Assembly (NCBI GenBank): GCA_033065855.1
Contig: JAVXUO010003136.1
Span: 28,493-92,492 of the forward strand
Source of the DNA: Escallonia rubra
Lineage: Eukaryota; Streptophyta; Magnoliopsida; Escalloniales; Escalloniaceae
Direction of reading: 5' to 3'
Length of the DNA stretch: 64,000 bases
The notes under the pieces are model-generated. The model saw nothing but the letters and a program-made list of their open reading frames with translations. It did no database searches and was not told the origin of the DNA. Position numbers and translations under genes: made by a program. Of this stretch, positions 50,656 to 60,408 are shown one piece after another (the stretch's first letter is position 1; each line of letters starts with the position of its first letter).

Positions 50656-53600
50656 ATGGATTTCAACCCTGGACCAGAAGATTCGTCCGTATTATACGAC
50701 CAAGCATCCCATATCAGTACGCTCATATGGGATGGTGGAGTAAGATACTTATTTTATCGTTTATATCGTTTATTTTGCTTACGTATTTCAGTTGCGAACG
50801 TTGTATAGTGTTTATTTTGCTTAAATAATATTTATTAATTCGTAGGAAAGAGCACTTGTCAACACGGTAGAAGTAAGCGATAATTTCAACGCCTGGAAAT
50901 TGAACAGAACCCAGAAAAGATTACTGCGTGGGATTGGGTTTGGGATTTTCACGCATGGGCAGATCTTTCAACAACTTGACCGGCACTTAATAGGTGCCCT
51001 TGTTGAAAGGTGGAGAAGTGAAACGAATACGTTTCACTTCCCTCTCGGAGAGATGACAATTACCCTAGAAGATGTAGGGTTCATCTTAGGGTTACCGGTG
51101 ACGGGGCGGCCGGTAATAGCTCATCCGTCCGAAGCAACGAATAAGAGGACCGCTAGGGACTTCTTTACTTCGATACCCCAGGATGGATTTAACAGTGGTG
51201 GTATCAAGTTGAAGTGGTTGGTAGATACCTACGGGGTTTTGCCGGAAAACTATACGGGCCATGACCTTGTGCTGTACACACAAGCCTTCCTCTTGTGGGT
51301 GATGGGGGCAATATTATTCCCAACGACGTCGAAGAACACGGTCAGCGTCAAATATTTACCGTTTTTGCGTAACCTGGCTGAGGTTGGGGATTATGCCTGG
51401 GGTGCAGCAACTCTTGCATACCTGTACCGAGCATTGCACAAGGCAACGAGGCCCGACTCCAAAGCGATATGTGCATGTCTCTCGCTATTGCAGGTATATC
51501 ATACAATTCTTCATTACGTGCTCTTTGTTGTTTTTTTTTTGTTGAATGGACAATAAATGTTGACGATACTTTTTTTAATGTCTTTGCTCTCAGGTGTGGT
51601 CTTATGAACACCTTGCTACCGGCGCACCCAGGCGTAGGGACGGAACAGATAATGTGTGGCCTCGGTTGTGCGCCTGGGAGTACAGCCGGAAGGAAACCCA
51701 CTACGAGAGGAGAGACGATCCCCATCACAACATTTCATACTATCGGGGGGAGCTCGACTCGTTATCTCCTGGCCAGATGCGATGGGCACCGTACAAACGT
51801 TTGGCGCGACGGGTGGGAGAGTCGTTCGTCTTCACACTCTCCGGGTTGCAACGCACACCCCTGATCCACTTCGAGGTCGCAGAGTGGCAGCTGCCGGATC
51901 GCGCTATGCGCCATTTTGACTGCCTGCAGGGGTTGCCAGCCGGCGCGCCAGATATGAGGCTTAACAGGAACCCACCGGGTGTCGGACTGTTTGGCAGGGC
52001 GAATGCGCACGAGTTGTGCGCGCGTGAAATTGAGGTCTGGAATTCTTGGCAGGACACGCTGGCGGCCATTGTGTCGGAGCCTGACCCCGTCATCAGCATC
52101 GAACAGTACAATGAGTGGTACTACCGCATCACCCGGAGGAGAGTAGCTCCAGTAAGGTTTGAACGCGGGGAGAAGTACCACCCTAGGGGTCAGATCGATG
52201 AGCACATGGCATACAATCTGGTAAGTTGCCCAACCAGTGCTTCTAATTGAACTTGATCATTCTAAGTGTGTACGAAGTTACTTATTTATTATCTCTCTGG
52301 ATGTAGGTTAATGCCTCGTTCGCCTTCTTCCAGAAGTTGAGCGAGCGGAAGGATTTGGTGGATGCCATGGGCGAGGAGCTTCACCAACAGGCTGAAGCGT
52401 TGGCGGTTGGCTGCGGGAATTTTTTGCGGCAAGCATCGGGACAGCCAAACCCGGGAATGGGTTATCCGGGGTGGCAGCGGCCGTTTGTTCCCGAGGGATG
52501 CACCGATCCCTCGGGACAGACTTCGGGAGTGAGCCAGGGATATGGTTTTCCCTCTGTACCGGAGATGGGTGGTGATTGGGGACCGCCAAGCACCATGGGC
52601 CAGGCTCAAGCGCCGTGGGAAGATTACAGTGCGCCCTCCTTCTCTTTACTATTGGATTCGGAACCCCAACCCCTCTCTCAGAGTCAAGTCACGCAAGACT
52701 GGGGTTTCGGAAACATCAGTCTGCCCATTGTCCCGTGGGCAGGACCATCTATTGCCAAAGGCGGGCAATACCCCCCCGTTGACCCCCCTGAAGGAGTGCA
52801 ATATCCCCCCGTCGACCCCCCCCGAAGGAGTGCAATATCCCCCCGTCGACCCCCCCGAAGGAGTGCAATACCCCCCGGTCGACCCCCGAGGGCAATATCG
52901 CAAAGGGCATCCGTTGAAGCCCCTAAAGCCGCAGAAATGCCAGATAATCAGAGAGCGTTATTTTAGCGGCGTCCCGCATGACCAAGCGTTGTATAGTGTG
53001 GATCATCCGGAGGGCATGGATTACAGTTGCTCGTGGGGAGAACTGGCCTCGCTGGCTCCGGGGAGTTGGTTAGACAACGGTGTCGTCTCCACCTACGTGG
53101 AGATTCTGAAGGAAAGGTGTCGGCAGCAGCCGACCTATCCGGCCGTTTTTCTGTTCGATGCCTTTTTTCATCAGATGCTAGTGTCTGAATGGCATGAGTG
53201 GGTCGAAAATAGGGGGAAGAAAAAGTTGGCCCAGTGGAGACCGTCCGTTAACCTACGAGCGTATCTTAATAGGGATAGTCCGGTGAGCGCAAGTGTTGCC
53301 GATGTGTTTCTAATCCCATTTCTAGGGCAAAGCCACTGGTACTTGGTTTGCTACTCCCCAACAACTAAAGTCGTATCGGTGATCGACAGTCTCCACGACG
53401 ATACTCATCAGATGCCTGTGCTGCACATGTACAGAGCCCAGTTGGACGCGTTGGTAATATTACGATCGCTGTATAATTCTCTGATTCTATCTTGCCATAA
53501 ATTTTAACTCGTGTCTTACGCCATTTTCTGTTTCTCGCAGAATATTTTTTGTGCAATGGTCAATCGTGTCCGTGATGTCCCCGTACCGGCGCGGCCAAAT

Positions 53601-53852
53601 CTCAATAGGCGATTGAAGAAGAGGAGGCCCAAGCAACGTAACACTTCGGACTGCGGCGTCTTCCTTTGCATGTACATGGATTTCATTTGTCGCTCTGAGA
53701 GCCTCAAGGCGGCCGTCTGGAGCCAAGCAGAAGTTGAAGGCTATAGATATAGAATGGCTTGGCAAATTATGAAAGGCCGGCCTAGAGCGGTTAGGTTTAT
53801 AGAAAATCCGGCTAATGACGAGAATCCGGCCCAACATGCAGACCCCAGTTGA
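50656..53852 (+). CDS. plant mobile domain - Ulp1 protease fusion carried by the MULE, one frameshift
   Basis: Exons are 50656-50739, 50846-51493, 51594-52220, 52307-53453 and 53541-53852; introns are GT-AG and phase 0, and the product is about 938 residues. Residues 1-28 (MDFNPGPEDSSVLYDQASHI) and exon 2 (ALVERWRSETNTFHFPLGEM, TLEDVGFILGLPVTGRPV) are the classic start of a type-C PMD. Exon 3 continues it (RTPLIHFEVAEWQLPDRAMR). Exons 4-5 hold a Ulp1-type cysteine protease C-terminus with H796 (GQSHWYLV), D813 (VIDSL), Q867 and C873 (QRNTSDCGVF), the full triad plus oxyanion glutamine. The linker has 11-residue repeats (PPVDPPEGVQY). One extra C in the run 52816-52823 (8 instead of 7) breaks the frame and leaves exon 4 at 1147 nt. 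It could be a sequencing error in a homopolymer or real loss of the protease in this copy. Such fusions are known from plant MULEs. A role in deSUMOylation or evading silencing is inference. Confidence 0.85.
52773..52893 (+). repeat. 33-bp coding minisatellite with poly-C frameshift
   Basis: Three full units and one partial unit encode PPVDPPEGVQY. C runs in equivalent positions are 6 plus T, 8, 7 and 5 bases. The 8-base run (52816-52823) shifts the frame. Confidence 0.85.
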
Positions 53853-54030
53853 AATTGTATCATAACAGTATTTTTTACATAAACCGTACGCCATTGGTGT
53901 GATTTGATTTGTGTTGATTTCTGTTGTCGAATACTGATTTTTCTGATGAACGTTGTTGGTTTTTTGGCCTCATTGGGAATGATTGAAATGTGGAAAACGA
54001 AATGGTGCAAAAATTTTGTAAGTTTTTCTG

Positions 54031-54740
54031 CTGCGCCGTCCGCTACATTGTATCGCGGACGTAAAATGAAGACCAAATTTTTCTAAGTGTTGATGGGTGA
54101 AGTTTCTGCTGCGCCGTCCGCTACATTGTATCGCGGACGTAAAATGAGGACCAAATTTTTCTAAGTGTTGATGGGTGAAGTTTCTGCTGCGCCGTCCGCT
54201 ACATTGTATCGCGGACGTAAAATGAAGACCAAATTTTTCTAAGTGTTGATGGGTGAAGTTTCTGCTGCGCCGTCCGCTACATTGTATCGCGGACGTAAAA
54301 TGAAGACCAAATTTTTCTAAGTGTTGATGGGTGAAGTTTCTGCTGCGCCGTCCGCTACATTGTATCGCGGACGTAAAATGAGGACCAAATTTTTCTAAGT
54401 GTTGATGGGTGAAGTTTCTGCTGCGCCGTCCGCTACATTGTATCGCGGACGTAAAATGAAGACCAAATTTTTCTAAGTGTTGATGGGTGAAGTTTCTGCT
54501 GCGCCGTCCGCTACATTGTATCGCGGACGTAAAATGAGGACCAAATTTTTCTAAGTGTTGATGGGTGAAGTTTCTGCTGCGCCGTCCGCTACATTGTATC
54601 GCGGACGTAAAATGAGGACCAAATTTTTCTAAGTGTTGATGGGTGATGTTTCTGCTGCGCCGTCCGCTACATTGTATCGCGGACGTAAAATGCTGCGCTA
54701 AGTGTGGTCCGCTACATTGTATCGCGGACGTAAAATCACT
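54031..54740. repeat. 78-bp tandem array, nine units plus a partial
   Basis: Units start with 'ctgcgccgtccgctacattg' and repeat exactly every 78 bp from 54031 to about 54700; a shortened unit follows near 54708. Each holds one palindrome variant (tccgctacattgtatcgcgg plus a), and units differ mainly at an A/G position (aatgaag or aatgagg). Because 78 is 26 codons, a false open frame runs through it on the minus strand. It lies between the converging 3' ends of the PMD-Ulp1 and B3 genes. Confidence 0.95.
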
Positions 54741-54909
54741 TCCTACCATTCACTATCGAGTGTATCTCAATATATCGAGGCTATTTCAACCTACCATTCA
54801 CTATCGAGGGTATCTCAATATATCGAGGCTATTTCAAACGACACAATTAAGCGAGGAAAAATTTCGAAACACAATCAACAAGAACTCAAATTATTTTATT
54901 AATCATAAA

Positions 54910-55373
54910 TTAGGGTTCACATTGGGGGAAAGAAATTTTTTCACAAGTGCTCCGATCAAAGATTACAACTTGAAAATCCCACCACCCAAGGTGTTCAAAC
55001 ACTACAAAGTCCCCGAGTTCGAGGCCATGCTGGCGCACGAAGACGTTCCAACCCTCTGCGAGTTGCTTTTTTTGGGGTCGGCCGGGCTTCAGCTTGATTT
55101 CAACCTGCCATGCCCCCTTGCGGCTATATAATCTTGCACTGTCATGAATTGTTGTAAATTGATTGGTGAAGGCTTCCGGTATGTCCTAACAAACACAATA
55201 CACAAAAAATAGGTTAGTTTTTAACCAAAAGATATAACACACGAAAATACAGAGATAGAGGGATGGCATACAAGTTCATTCTCAAACCCCGGCATCATGA
55301 CTTTGAAAAAGTGTTTGCCTGCCAGGTGCAAGTTGCCAATAAAATCGTAGGTGGTCTCCGATCCAGAAGCCAT
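54910..55373 (-). CDS. B3 DNA-binding-domain protein carried by the MULE, two exons
   Basis: Exon 1 is 55272-55373 and exon 2 is 54910-55185, joined in phase 0 across an 86-bp GT-AG intron. The product is 125 residues, ending at a TAA. It is essentially one B3 domain of the REM/VRN1 type. Residues 21-37 read HFFKVMMPGFENELDIP, the first strand and loop. GAWQVEIKLKP is near residue 60, GWNVFVRQHGLELGDFVVFE near residues 79-98, and FQVVIFDRSTCEKI near residues 105-118. These match B3 landmarks (FFKVxLP...L.IP, GW..FV..H.L..GDF.VF, F.V.IFD.S). No activation, ARF or AP2 domain is attached. B3 domains contact DNA in the major groove. Whether it binds the element's own palindromes is speculation. 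Leader sequence upstream is GC-rich with 'ccggag' repeats. Confidence 0.85.
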
Positions 55374-55544
55374 CGAGGTCGGCGTTGAGGGGGGGACGGT
55401 TTATCGCCGGAGTTGTGGGTCACCGGAGATGTGGGTCGCCGGAGATGGAGTAGTGGCCTGGGCTAGATGTTCCAGACAGAGAGAGTGGCCTCCAGATTGG
55501 ACTGATAACAGCCGATTGCCCGATATGATTAATATATATCATAT

Positions 55545-55785
55545 AGACTTATCCGCTACATTGTATAGCGGACATAAAAGAAGACCAAAAGTTATGACGT
55601 CCGCTATATTATATAGCGGACATTAAAGAAGACCAAAAGTTTGCCTGCTCTAACGTCCGCTACATTGTATAGCGGACGTACAAAGACCAAAAGTTTTACT
55701 TCGATGCCACCCCTCCGCTATACAATATAGCGGACGTAAAAGACCAAAGTCGATGATGTCCGCTACATTGTATAGCGGACGGGGA
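55545..55785. repeat. cluster of five TCCGCTA palindromes
   Basis: Five copies at about 55552, 55600, 55656, 55712 and 55759 are spaced 47-56 bp apart. Arms are TCCGCTA/TAGCGGA with variable centres (cattgta, tattata, tacaata). The cluster sits between the B3 gene start and the transposase 3' end, so it could mark the B3 promoter. Confidence 0.85.
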
Positions 55786-55930
55786 TTACAAAATAAAAAA
55801 AAAACTCGTAATAAAGACTTTAGATTTGATTCGATGGCCTCTCATAGGTCCATTTTAAAAAAATTCCAGTACCCGGTCGAAAAATTATCCCTCGAATATT
55901 ATTACAAATGTCATAAAGTTGTACAAAAAA

Positions 55931-58228
55931 TTAAAGGTCCACTGCAGCTTGTTCGTCCTCATCTTCGGCGTCACCTTCTTCCCCGTCTTGCAAACCCCTT
56001 GAACTTATCCCCAGTGCCTTGTAATGGTTCCGCTTGTCGTGGTCGGTCATTTTGTTGCACAATGCACACCTTCGCAGCTTTTTAGGTTGAGTTGCCGTTT
56101 CAATAGAGCTTTTCATCCGCGTAGATCTCTTGCGGCCTTTCGTTTGCGATATAATTGGATCCAACAAACGGATATCATTGTCGTCTTCCTCCTCCGGCTC
56201 GTCATCTTCTGATACCCCCGTCGTAGGCTCGGTGTCAATCGCATTGGTGACTGAAGCTGCTTCCAACTGGTCGACGATGGGCTCTTGTTGCTGAGCTACC
56301 TCGAGGAGATGTTTATAACCGACCATTGTAGCAGCACCTTTTACGGACAAACGGGTGAACATCGTCACCAGATGATTATACCGCAACGTCTCTGATTCTT
56401 CAAAGTCAGTATACGGGTGCTCCGGAAAGGAAATGGTACCGTGCAACCTGTTTGCACCTTTTGTCCACCGTGGCAAGACGTATTTATCGGGGATTGTCCT
56501 GATATTCTTCTGGGTGAAAAACCGCAGAACGTGTCTACACAGGATGCCATGGAACTCAAACTTCTTGCAAACACATGTCACCGAGTCCGTCAATGTGTCG
56601 TGGCTCACCGTATACATTCTGCGCAGCTTCTCAGGGACTAGGTCATTCACGAGCGAATAAACCTTGTACTCACGCGTAGACATTTCTGCCACCTTGTTTA
56701 TACTGTATCGTCCGGATTTTCGCAGCTCTACTTGGTATAGCAAGAAGATCTCCTTCGTATAGACTTTGGCACCGTTCATCTCCAGCGGGGTCTCGAGCAA
56801 CGTTCTCCTTTGTTTGTACGTTGTTGCAAAGTCGGCAGCCCTTTCTTTTACGAACAACGAAGCTACCGCTTTTTGTGCGGATGCAACGAAAGTCTTCAAA
56901 TTGGTAGCTGTACCCACATAACTATCGAACGTGGCATTCATGGATTCACTCCTGCCCGTCGTTTTCATGCCCGCTGAAAAATACCTCCTCGTGTAAACGC
57001 CAATCCATTGCTCTTTGCGCTCGTACAAGTGCTGGAGCCACTCGTTGTCTTGCAATGAGTAATCCCGAACAAGCTTTTCCCACCTCTCCTCGAATTCCTC
57101 AATCGTTAACGACTTGAGGACGCACTTGTCAAAATCCTGTTTAAAGTCTTGATACTTTGCGTACACGTGATGCAGCCGTTCCGGGTATTTGTTGCTTATG
57201 TGCCAGGTGCACAAGTTGTGCCGAGTGTCTGGGAAGACGGTCGCAATAGCCTTCTTCATTGCCAAATCTTGATCGGTGATGATCACTTTGGGTGCTTTGA
57301 AGTTCATTGCTTCCAGCCACGTCCTAAACAACCATTCAAAAGAACTCTCGGTCTCGTCCCTTAACAAGGCGAACCCGAACAGGATGGAGTGATAATGATG
57401 ATTGACCCCCGTGAAAGGGGCGAACGGCATCGAGTACTTGTTGGTACGGTATGTGGTGTCGAACGTCACGACATCCCCAAAATGCTTATAAGCAAGCCTC
57501 GAACGACCGTCGACCCAAAAAATTGTGCTAACTCGATGCTCGTCGTCAAGTTTATAATCGAAGGTCAACTGCGGGTCCTCCATCTGCATCCGTTTCAATA
57601 GGCTCATTGTGGCTTGAGCATCATTGAGGTCATACGCGGCTCGTCTATGGGTTCGGACCGCGTTACGAACGTCTGTCGTGTTAAAGGTCAAATTTTGAAT
57701 TCCCCCAGCCTGTTCAGCAAGAACATTAATCATGTCGGTAGGTCCTAGTCGCGCATTGCTCATTGTCTGAATCAGGCTCCTTGCGACCTTACCCATCTTC
57801 TTGTGTTGATGCATCTCACTCACCTTAGAAGGGGTTACTAACGGGTGATTGTGTGCCAGTTCCAGGCTGGTAATAAGCCAATGGTCTTGTTTGGGTTTGT
57901 AGCTTACGAACATCTTGACCTGGCAATTTGTGCGCTCAAAGCAGTCCCGTCTTCTACGCGGATATCCTATTTCGTCCTCACTGTCATCATTGCCTACACA
58001 TGTCTCATTTTGCACTGGGTTTCTGCTCCTATGGCACTCGTATAAGCGAGAGCATATCTTTCTCGTTATGGTGCTCGTTCTTGAAGTCTTTATTCTAATG
58101 CCAAAACCAACCCTCAATGAATACGCTCGAAAACATTCTTCAGCTTCTTCCAACGTAGCAAATGTTCGTCCTAGATACGGATCACTAGCATCTACGGGGA
58201 CGTTGGAGCTCGACACGAAATCAGACAT
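55931..58228 (-). CDS. FAR1/MuDR-type MULE transposase, intact
   Basis: A single open frame of 765 residues starts at the ATG at 58228 (MSDFVSSSNVPVD). A longer reading begins with TTG at 58273 and is less likely. Numbers below count from the TTG (subtract 15 for the ATG). A FAR1/WRKY-GCM1 zinc domain lies near 40-145 (C74, C80, C111, H141, H143). The MULE DDE domain has D272 (VTFDTTYRTN), D334 (IITDQDLAMK), the conserved CTWH at 355-358 and E443 (TGRSESMNATF). A SWIM zinc finger has C567, C569, C579 and H581. The acidic tail is followed by a C-x2-C...H-x4-H knuckle at 736-750. All catalytic residues are present. It should bind the TIRs and cut and paste the element. A 5' leader intron is likely (donor AAG|GTAAGTT near 58590, acceptor TTTTCAG near 58288). 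Related plant FAR1/FHY3 proteins are domesticated versions of such transposases. Confidence 0.95.
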   Translation of the reverse strand: MSDFVSSSNVPVDASDPYLGRTFATLEEAEECFRAYSLRVGFGIRIKTSRTSTITRKICSRLYECHRSRNPVQNETCVGNDDSEDEIGYPRRRRDCFERTNCQVKMFVSYKPKQDHWLITSLELAHNHPLVTPSKVSEMHQHKKMGKVARSLIQTMSNARLGPTDMINVLAEQAGGIQNLTFNTTDVRNAVRTHRRAAYDLNDAQATMSLLKRMQMEDPQLTFDYKLDDEHRVSTIFWVDGRSRLAYKHFGDVVTFDTTYRTNKYSMPFAPFTGVNHHYHSILFGFALLRDETESSFEWLFRTWLEAMNFKAPKVIITDQDLAMKKAIATVFPDTRHNLCTWHISNKYPERLHHVYAKYQDFKQDFDKCVLKSLTIEEFEERWEKLVRDYSLQDNEWLQHLYERKEQWIGVYTRRYFSAGMKTTGRSESMNATFDSYVGTATNLKTFVASAQKAVASLFVKERAADFATTYKQRRTLLETPLEMNGAKVYTKEIFLLYQVELRKSGRYSINKVAEMSTREYKVYSLVNDLVPEKLRRMYTVSHDTLTDSVTCVCKKFEFHGILCRHVLRFFTQKNIRTIPDKYVLPRWTKGANRLHGTISFPEHPYTDFEESETLRYNHLVTMFTRLSVKGAATMVGYKHLLEVAQQQEPIVDQLEAASVTNAIDTEPTTGVSEDDEPEEEDDNDIRLLDPIISQTKGRKRSTRMKSSIETATQPKKLRRCALCNKMTDHDKRNHYKALGISSRGLQDGEEGDAEDEDEQAAVDL

Positions 58229-58824
58229 TGTGAAACAAGAGCTGTGTAGAAATAGACTACGCTTAACAATCAAATGGCATTTCTAACTGAAAATATTACC
58301 TAAAAATTAGGATGGCAAACATACGGTATGCATAATCTCAAAAGTGTCTCCAAATTAACAATTATTAATTTATTGAACATAACAAATTTAAATTAGTAAG
58401 ATAAATAGACGAATTCATCATGCCAAAAAATCGAATTAAACTATAATGAATTAAATATAAAGTTAACAAATTATACCTTTTTGATGAACATCATGTCTAG
58501 AACATCACAAAAAATCTAGAGTATAAAATCACAAATTGATGAATACAGTGACAAATTTCTAGAACATCAAGAAAACTTGAAGCAAACTTACCTTGCTTGA
58601 GCGAAGCTTGAAGCAAGTGTTACTCGAAGCTTGAAGGCAGCTGAAAATGGAAGCGAGTCTGAAGGAGAAGAAAATTGTGCTGAAAGAATTGAGTAGAAGA
58701 AAATTGTGCTGAAAGAAAATTGAGTAGTGGGGATGGGCAATACTGTCCGCTATACTGTGTAGCGGACAGAATTGCCGACATCAAGTCACACTTGTGTCAG
58801 ACAAGTCACAATTGTGTCAGAATG

Positions 58825-59068
58825 ACAGTCGTCCGCTGGACAGTGTAGCGGACTACTTTTTGTCGGAGGATGTTTTCGTCCGCTACACAGTCTAGCGGAC
58901 GGGTGAGCGAGGGCAAGATGGTAAAAAGATCCGTCCGCTACACTGTGTAGCGGACGACTGACAGCGCTGCAAAAAAAAGTGATCTGGACCGTCCATCCCT
59001 TCGGGATGGACGGCCAGATCGCGCTGGCAAGATATCCTATTTTGCCTACGCTGTCAAGGGATCAGCTC

Positions 59069-59070
<2 letters not shown>
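58825..59070 (-). repeat. right terminal inverted repeat of the MULE
   Basis: Reverse complement of 49928-50174, with palindrome copies at about 58832, 58880 and 58935. A further copy lies just inside at about 58748. Confidence 0.92.

Positions 59071-59108
<38 letters not shown>
59071..59108. repeat. (AT)n microsatellite at the MULE right flank
   Basis: The same microsatellite borders the left end (49890-49927), showing that the MULE inserted into an AT repeat. Confidence 0.9.
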
Positions 59109-59112
<4 letters not shown>

Positions 59113-60258
59113 GAGGAAGATTCCTTTAATTACGGTAGCAGCTAACCCTGCCAATAAAGAACATATTTTGTCTTATAAGAAACTTTCTCCAACCCTGTAT
59201 ACAACGACAATTAATAGTCACTAAATATTTCTGGTGACTTTTCTATTAACGCGATAGTTTTTAACAATATTTTTTTAGCGTCACAAAATAAAAGTTATTA
59301 GAAAAACTTAACAACTATTAATTGTCGTTATTTGAAAGTTACGAGAAAGATTACTTCAATCAGGATAGCAGTCAAATTCTTTCAATAAAAATTTTAACAG
59401 CTACCCGAATTTTAAGAATCAAAATTGCATAGGTGAGCTCAGCTTGGCCGGCCGCTGGTGGACCTGGAAATGTTCATCCATTCTCGGTCCTAGTCAGACC
59501 GCTAAATGAATATGATCTCATAGAAAAGAAGTAACAACGAATAGAAAGCACGACTAAAAATCAAACAAGTTAAGAAAGACTTATTGCCAGGAAGGGACTT
59601 GGTTATCATGTCAATGCTAGCAAGCAACCTCTCGAGCATCTACCTTCACGTTAGTAAAAAAAAGACTTGTTTATGGGGGAAGAGATAGAAGGAGGATTCA
59701 TTTAACTAGGGTAGTCCCTAAATCCTGTCAATGAAGAATAAATTTTGACTTGTAAGAAATTTTATCTAACCCTGTATATAGTGACAGATAATAGTAGCTA
59801 AATGTTTTTAGTGACTTTTCTACTGACGCGATAATTTTTAACATTTTTTTATCGTCGCAAAATAAAAGTCACTAGAAACATTTAACAACCATTAATTGTC
59901 GCTATTTGGGAGTTAAGAGAAATATTCCTCCAACCAGAAAAGCAGCCAAATCTTGTCAATAAAGAATAAATTTTGATTACTATTCAGATTTTAAGAATCA
60001 AAACTTCGTAGGTGAGCTCAGCTCGGCCGGCCTCTGGTGGACTTGGAAATGTTCATCCATGCTCAGTTCTAGTCAGACCGCTAAATGGGAAAGAGGAATC
60101 TGATTCTCATAGAAAAGAAGCAACAAAGAATAGAAAGCACGACTAAATCAAACAAGTTAAGAAAGACTTATCGCCAGGAAGGGACTTGGTTATCAGGTCA
60201 ATGCTAGCAAGCAACCTCTCGGCATCTGCGCTTGAGTTAAAAAAAGACTTGTTTCTTG
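59109..60258. repeat. tandem duplication, two units of about 570 bp
   Basis: Units 59109-59680 and 59688-60258 are co-linear at roughly 85% identity. They share a hairpin MITE part (gtcactaaat...taaaagt), 'aggtgagctcagct.ggccgg', and 'aagacttat.gccaggaaggg'. The duplication lies just upstream of the ankyrin gene and may affect its promoter. Confidence 0.85.
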
Positions 60259-60315
60259 TTTTGGCTCTGTCCAATCATTTAGCTTCTATCTCAAGTCAAC
60301 AGAATTGGTCGGTCC

Positions 60316-60321
60316 TATAAA
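60316..60321 (+). promoter_or_regulatory. TATA box of the ankyrin gene
   Basis: TATAAA lies about 90 bp before the ATG at 60409, just after the second duplicated unit ends. Confidence 0.6.
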
Positions 60322-60408
60322 CTCCATAAAGGGGACGACTGAAAGGCCGCATTTCTTATTCGGGCGAACTGTAATACACCTTCAGAGACTAACACGAGAC
60401 CAGACAGA

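Larger units (their letters stand above)
49928..59070 (-). mobile_element. complete composite Mutator-like element (MULE), 9,143 bp
   Basis: The element begins GGGAGCTGATCCCTTGACAG and ends with its exact reverse complement. Terminal inverted repeats of about 247 bp are nearly identical, with only a few substitutions apart from one divergent patch of about 12 bp. Flanks are (AT)n on both sides; a 9-bp duplication ATATATATA fits the Mutator target length but cannot be told from the microsatellite. It carries a FAR1-type transposase (minus), a PMD-Ulp1 gene (plus) and a B3 gene (minus), plus about 23 copies of a TCCGCTA-N7-TAGCGGA palindrome. The high TIR similarity and the intact transposase frame suggest recent movement. 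It is inserted just upstream of the CPBP gene promoter region (about 370 bp from that gene's ATG). Confidence 0.92.

Noticed and set aside
53970-54749. 259-codon minus-strand open frame with nine 26-residue repeats
   Set aside because: It is produced by the 78-bp array (78 = 26 codons) and includes non-coding palindromes; no start context, domain or splice support.
58229-58273. 15-residue N-terminal extension of the transposase
   Set aside because: The first codon is TTG, not ATG; a likely leader-intron acceptor lies just upstream, and the ATG at 58228 is the better start.
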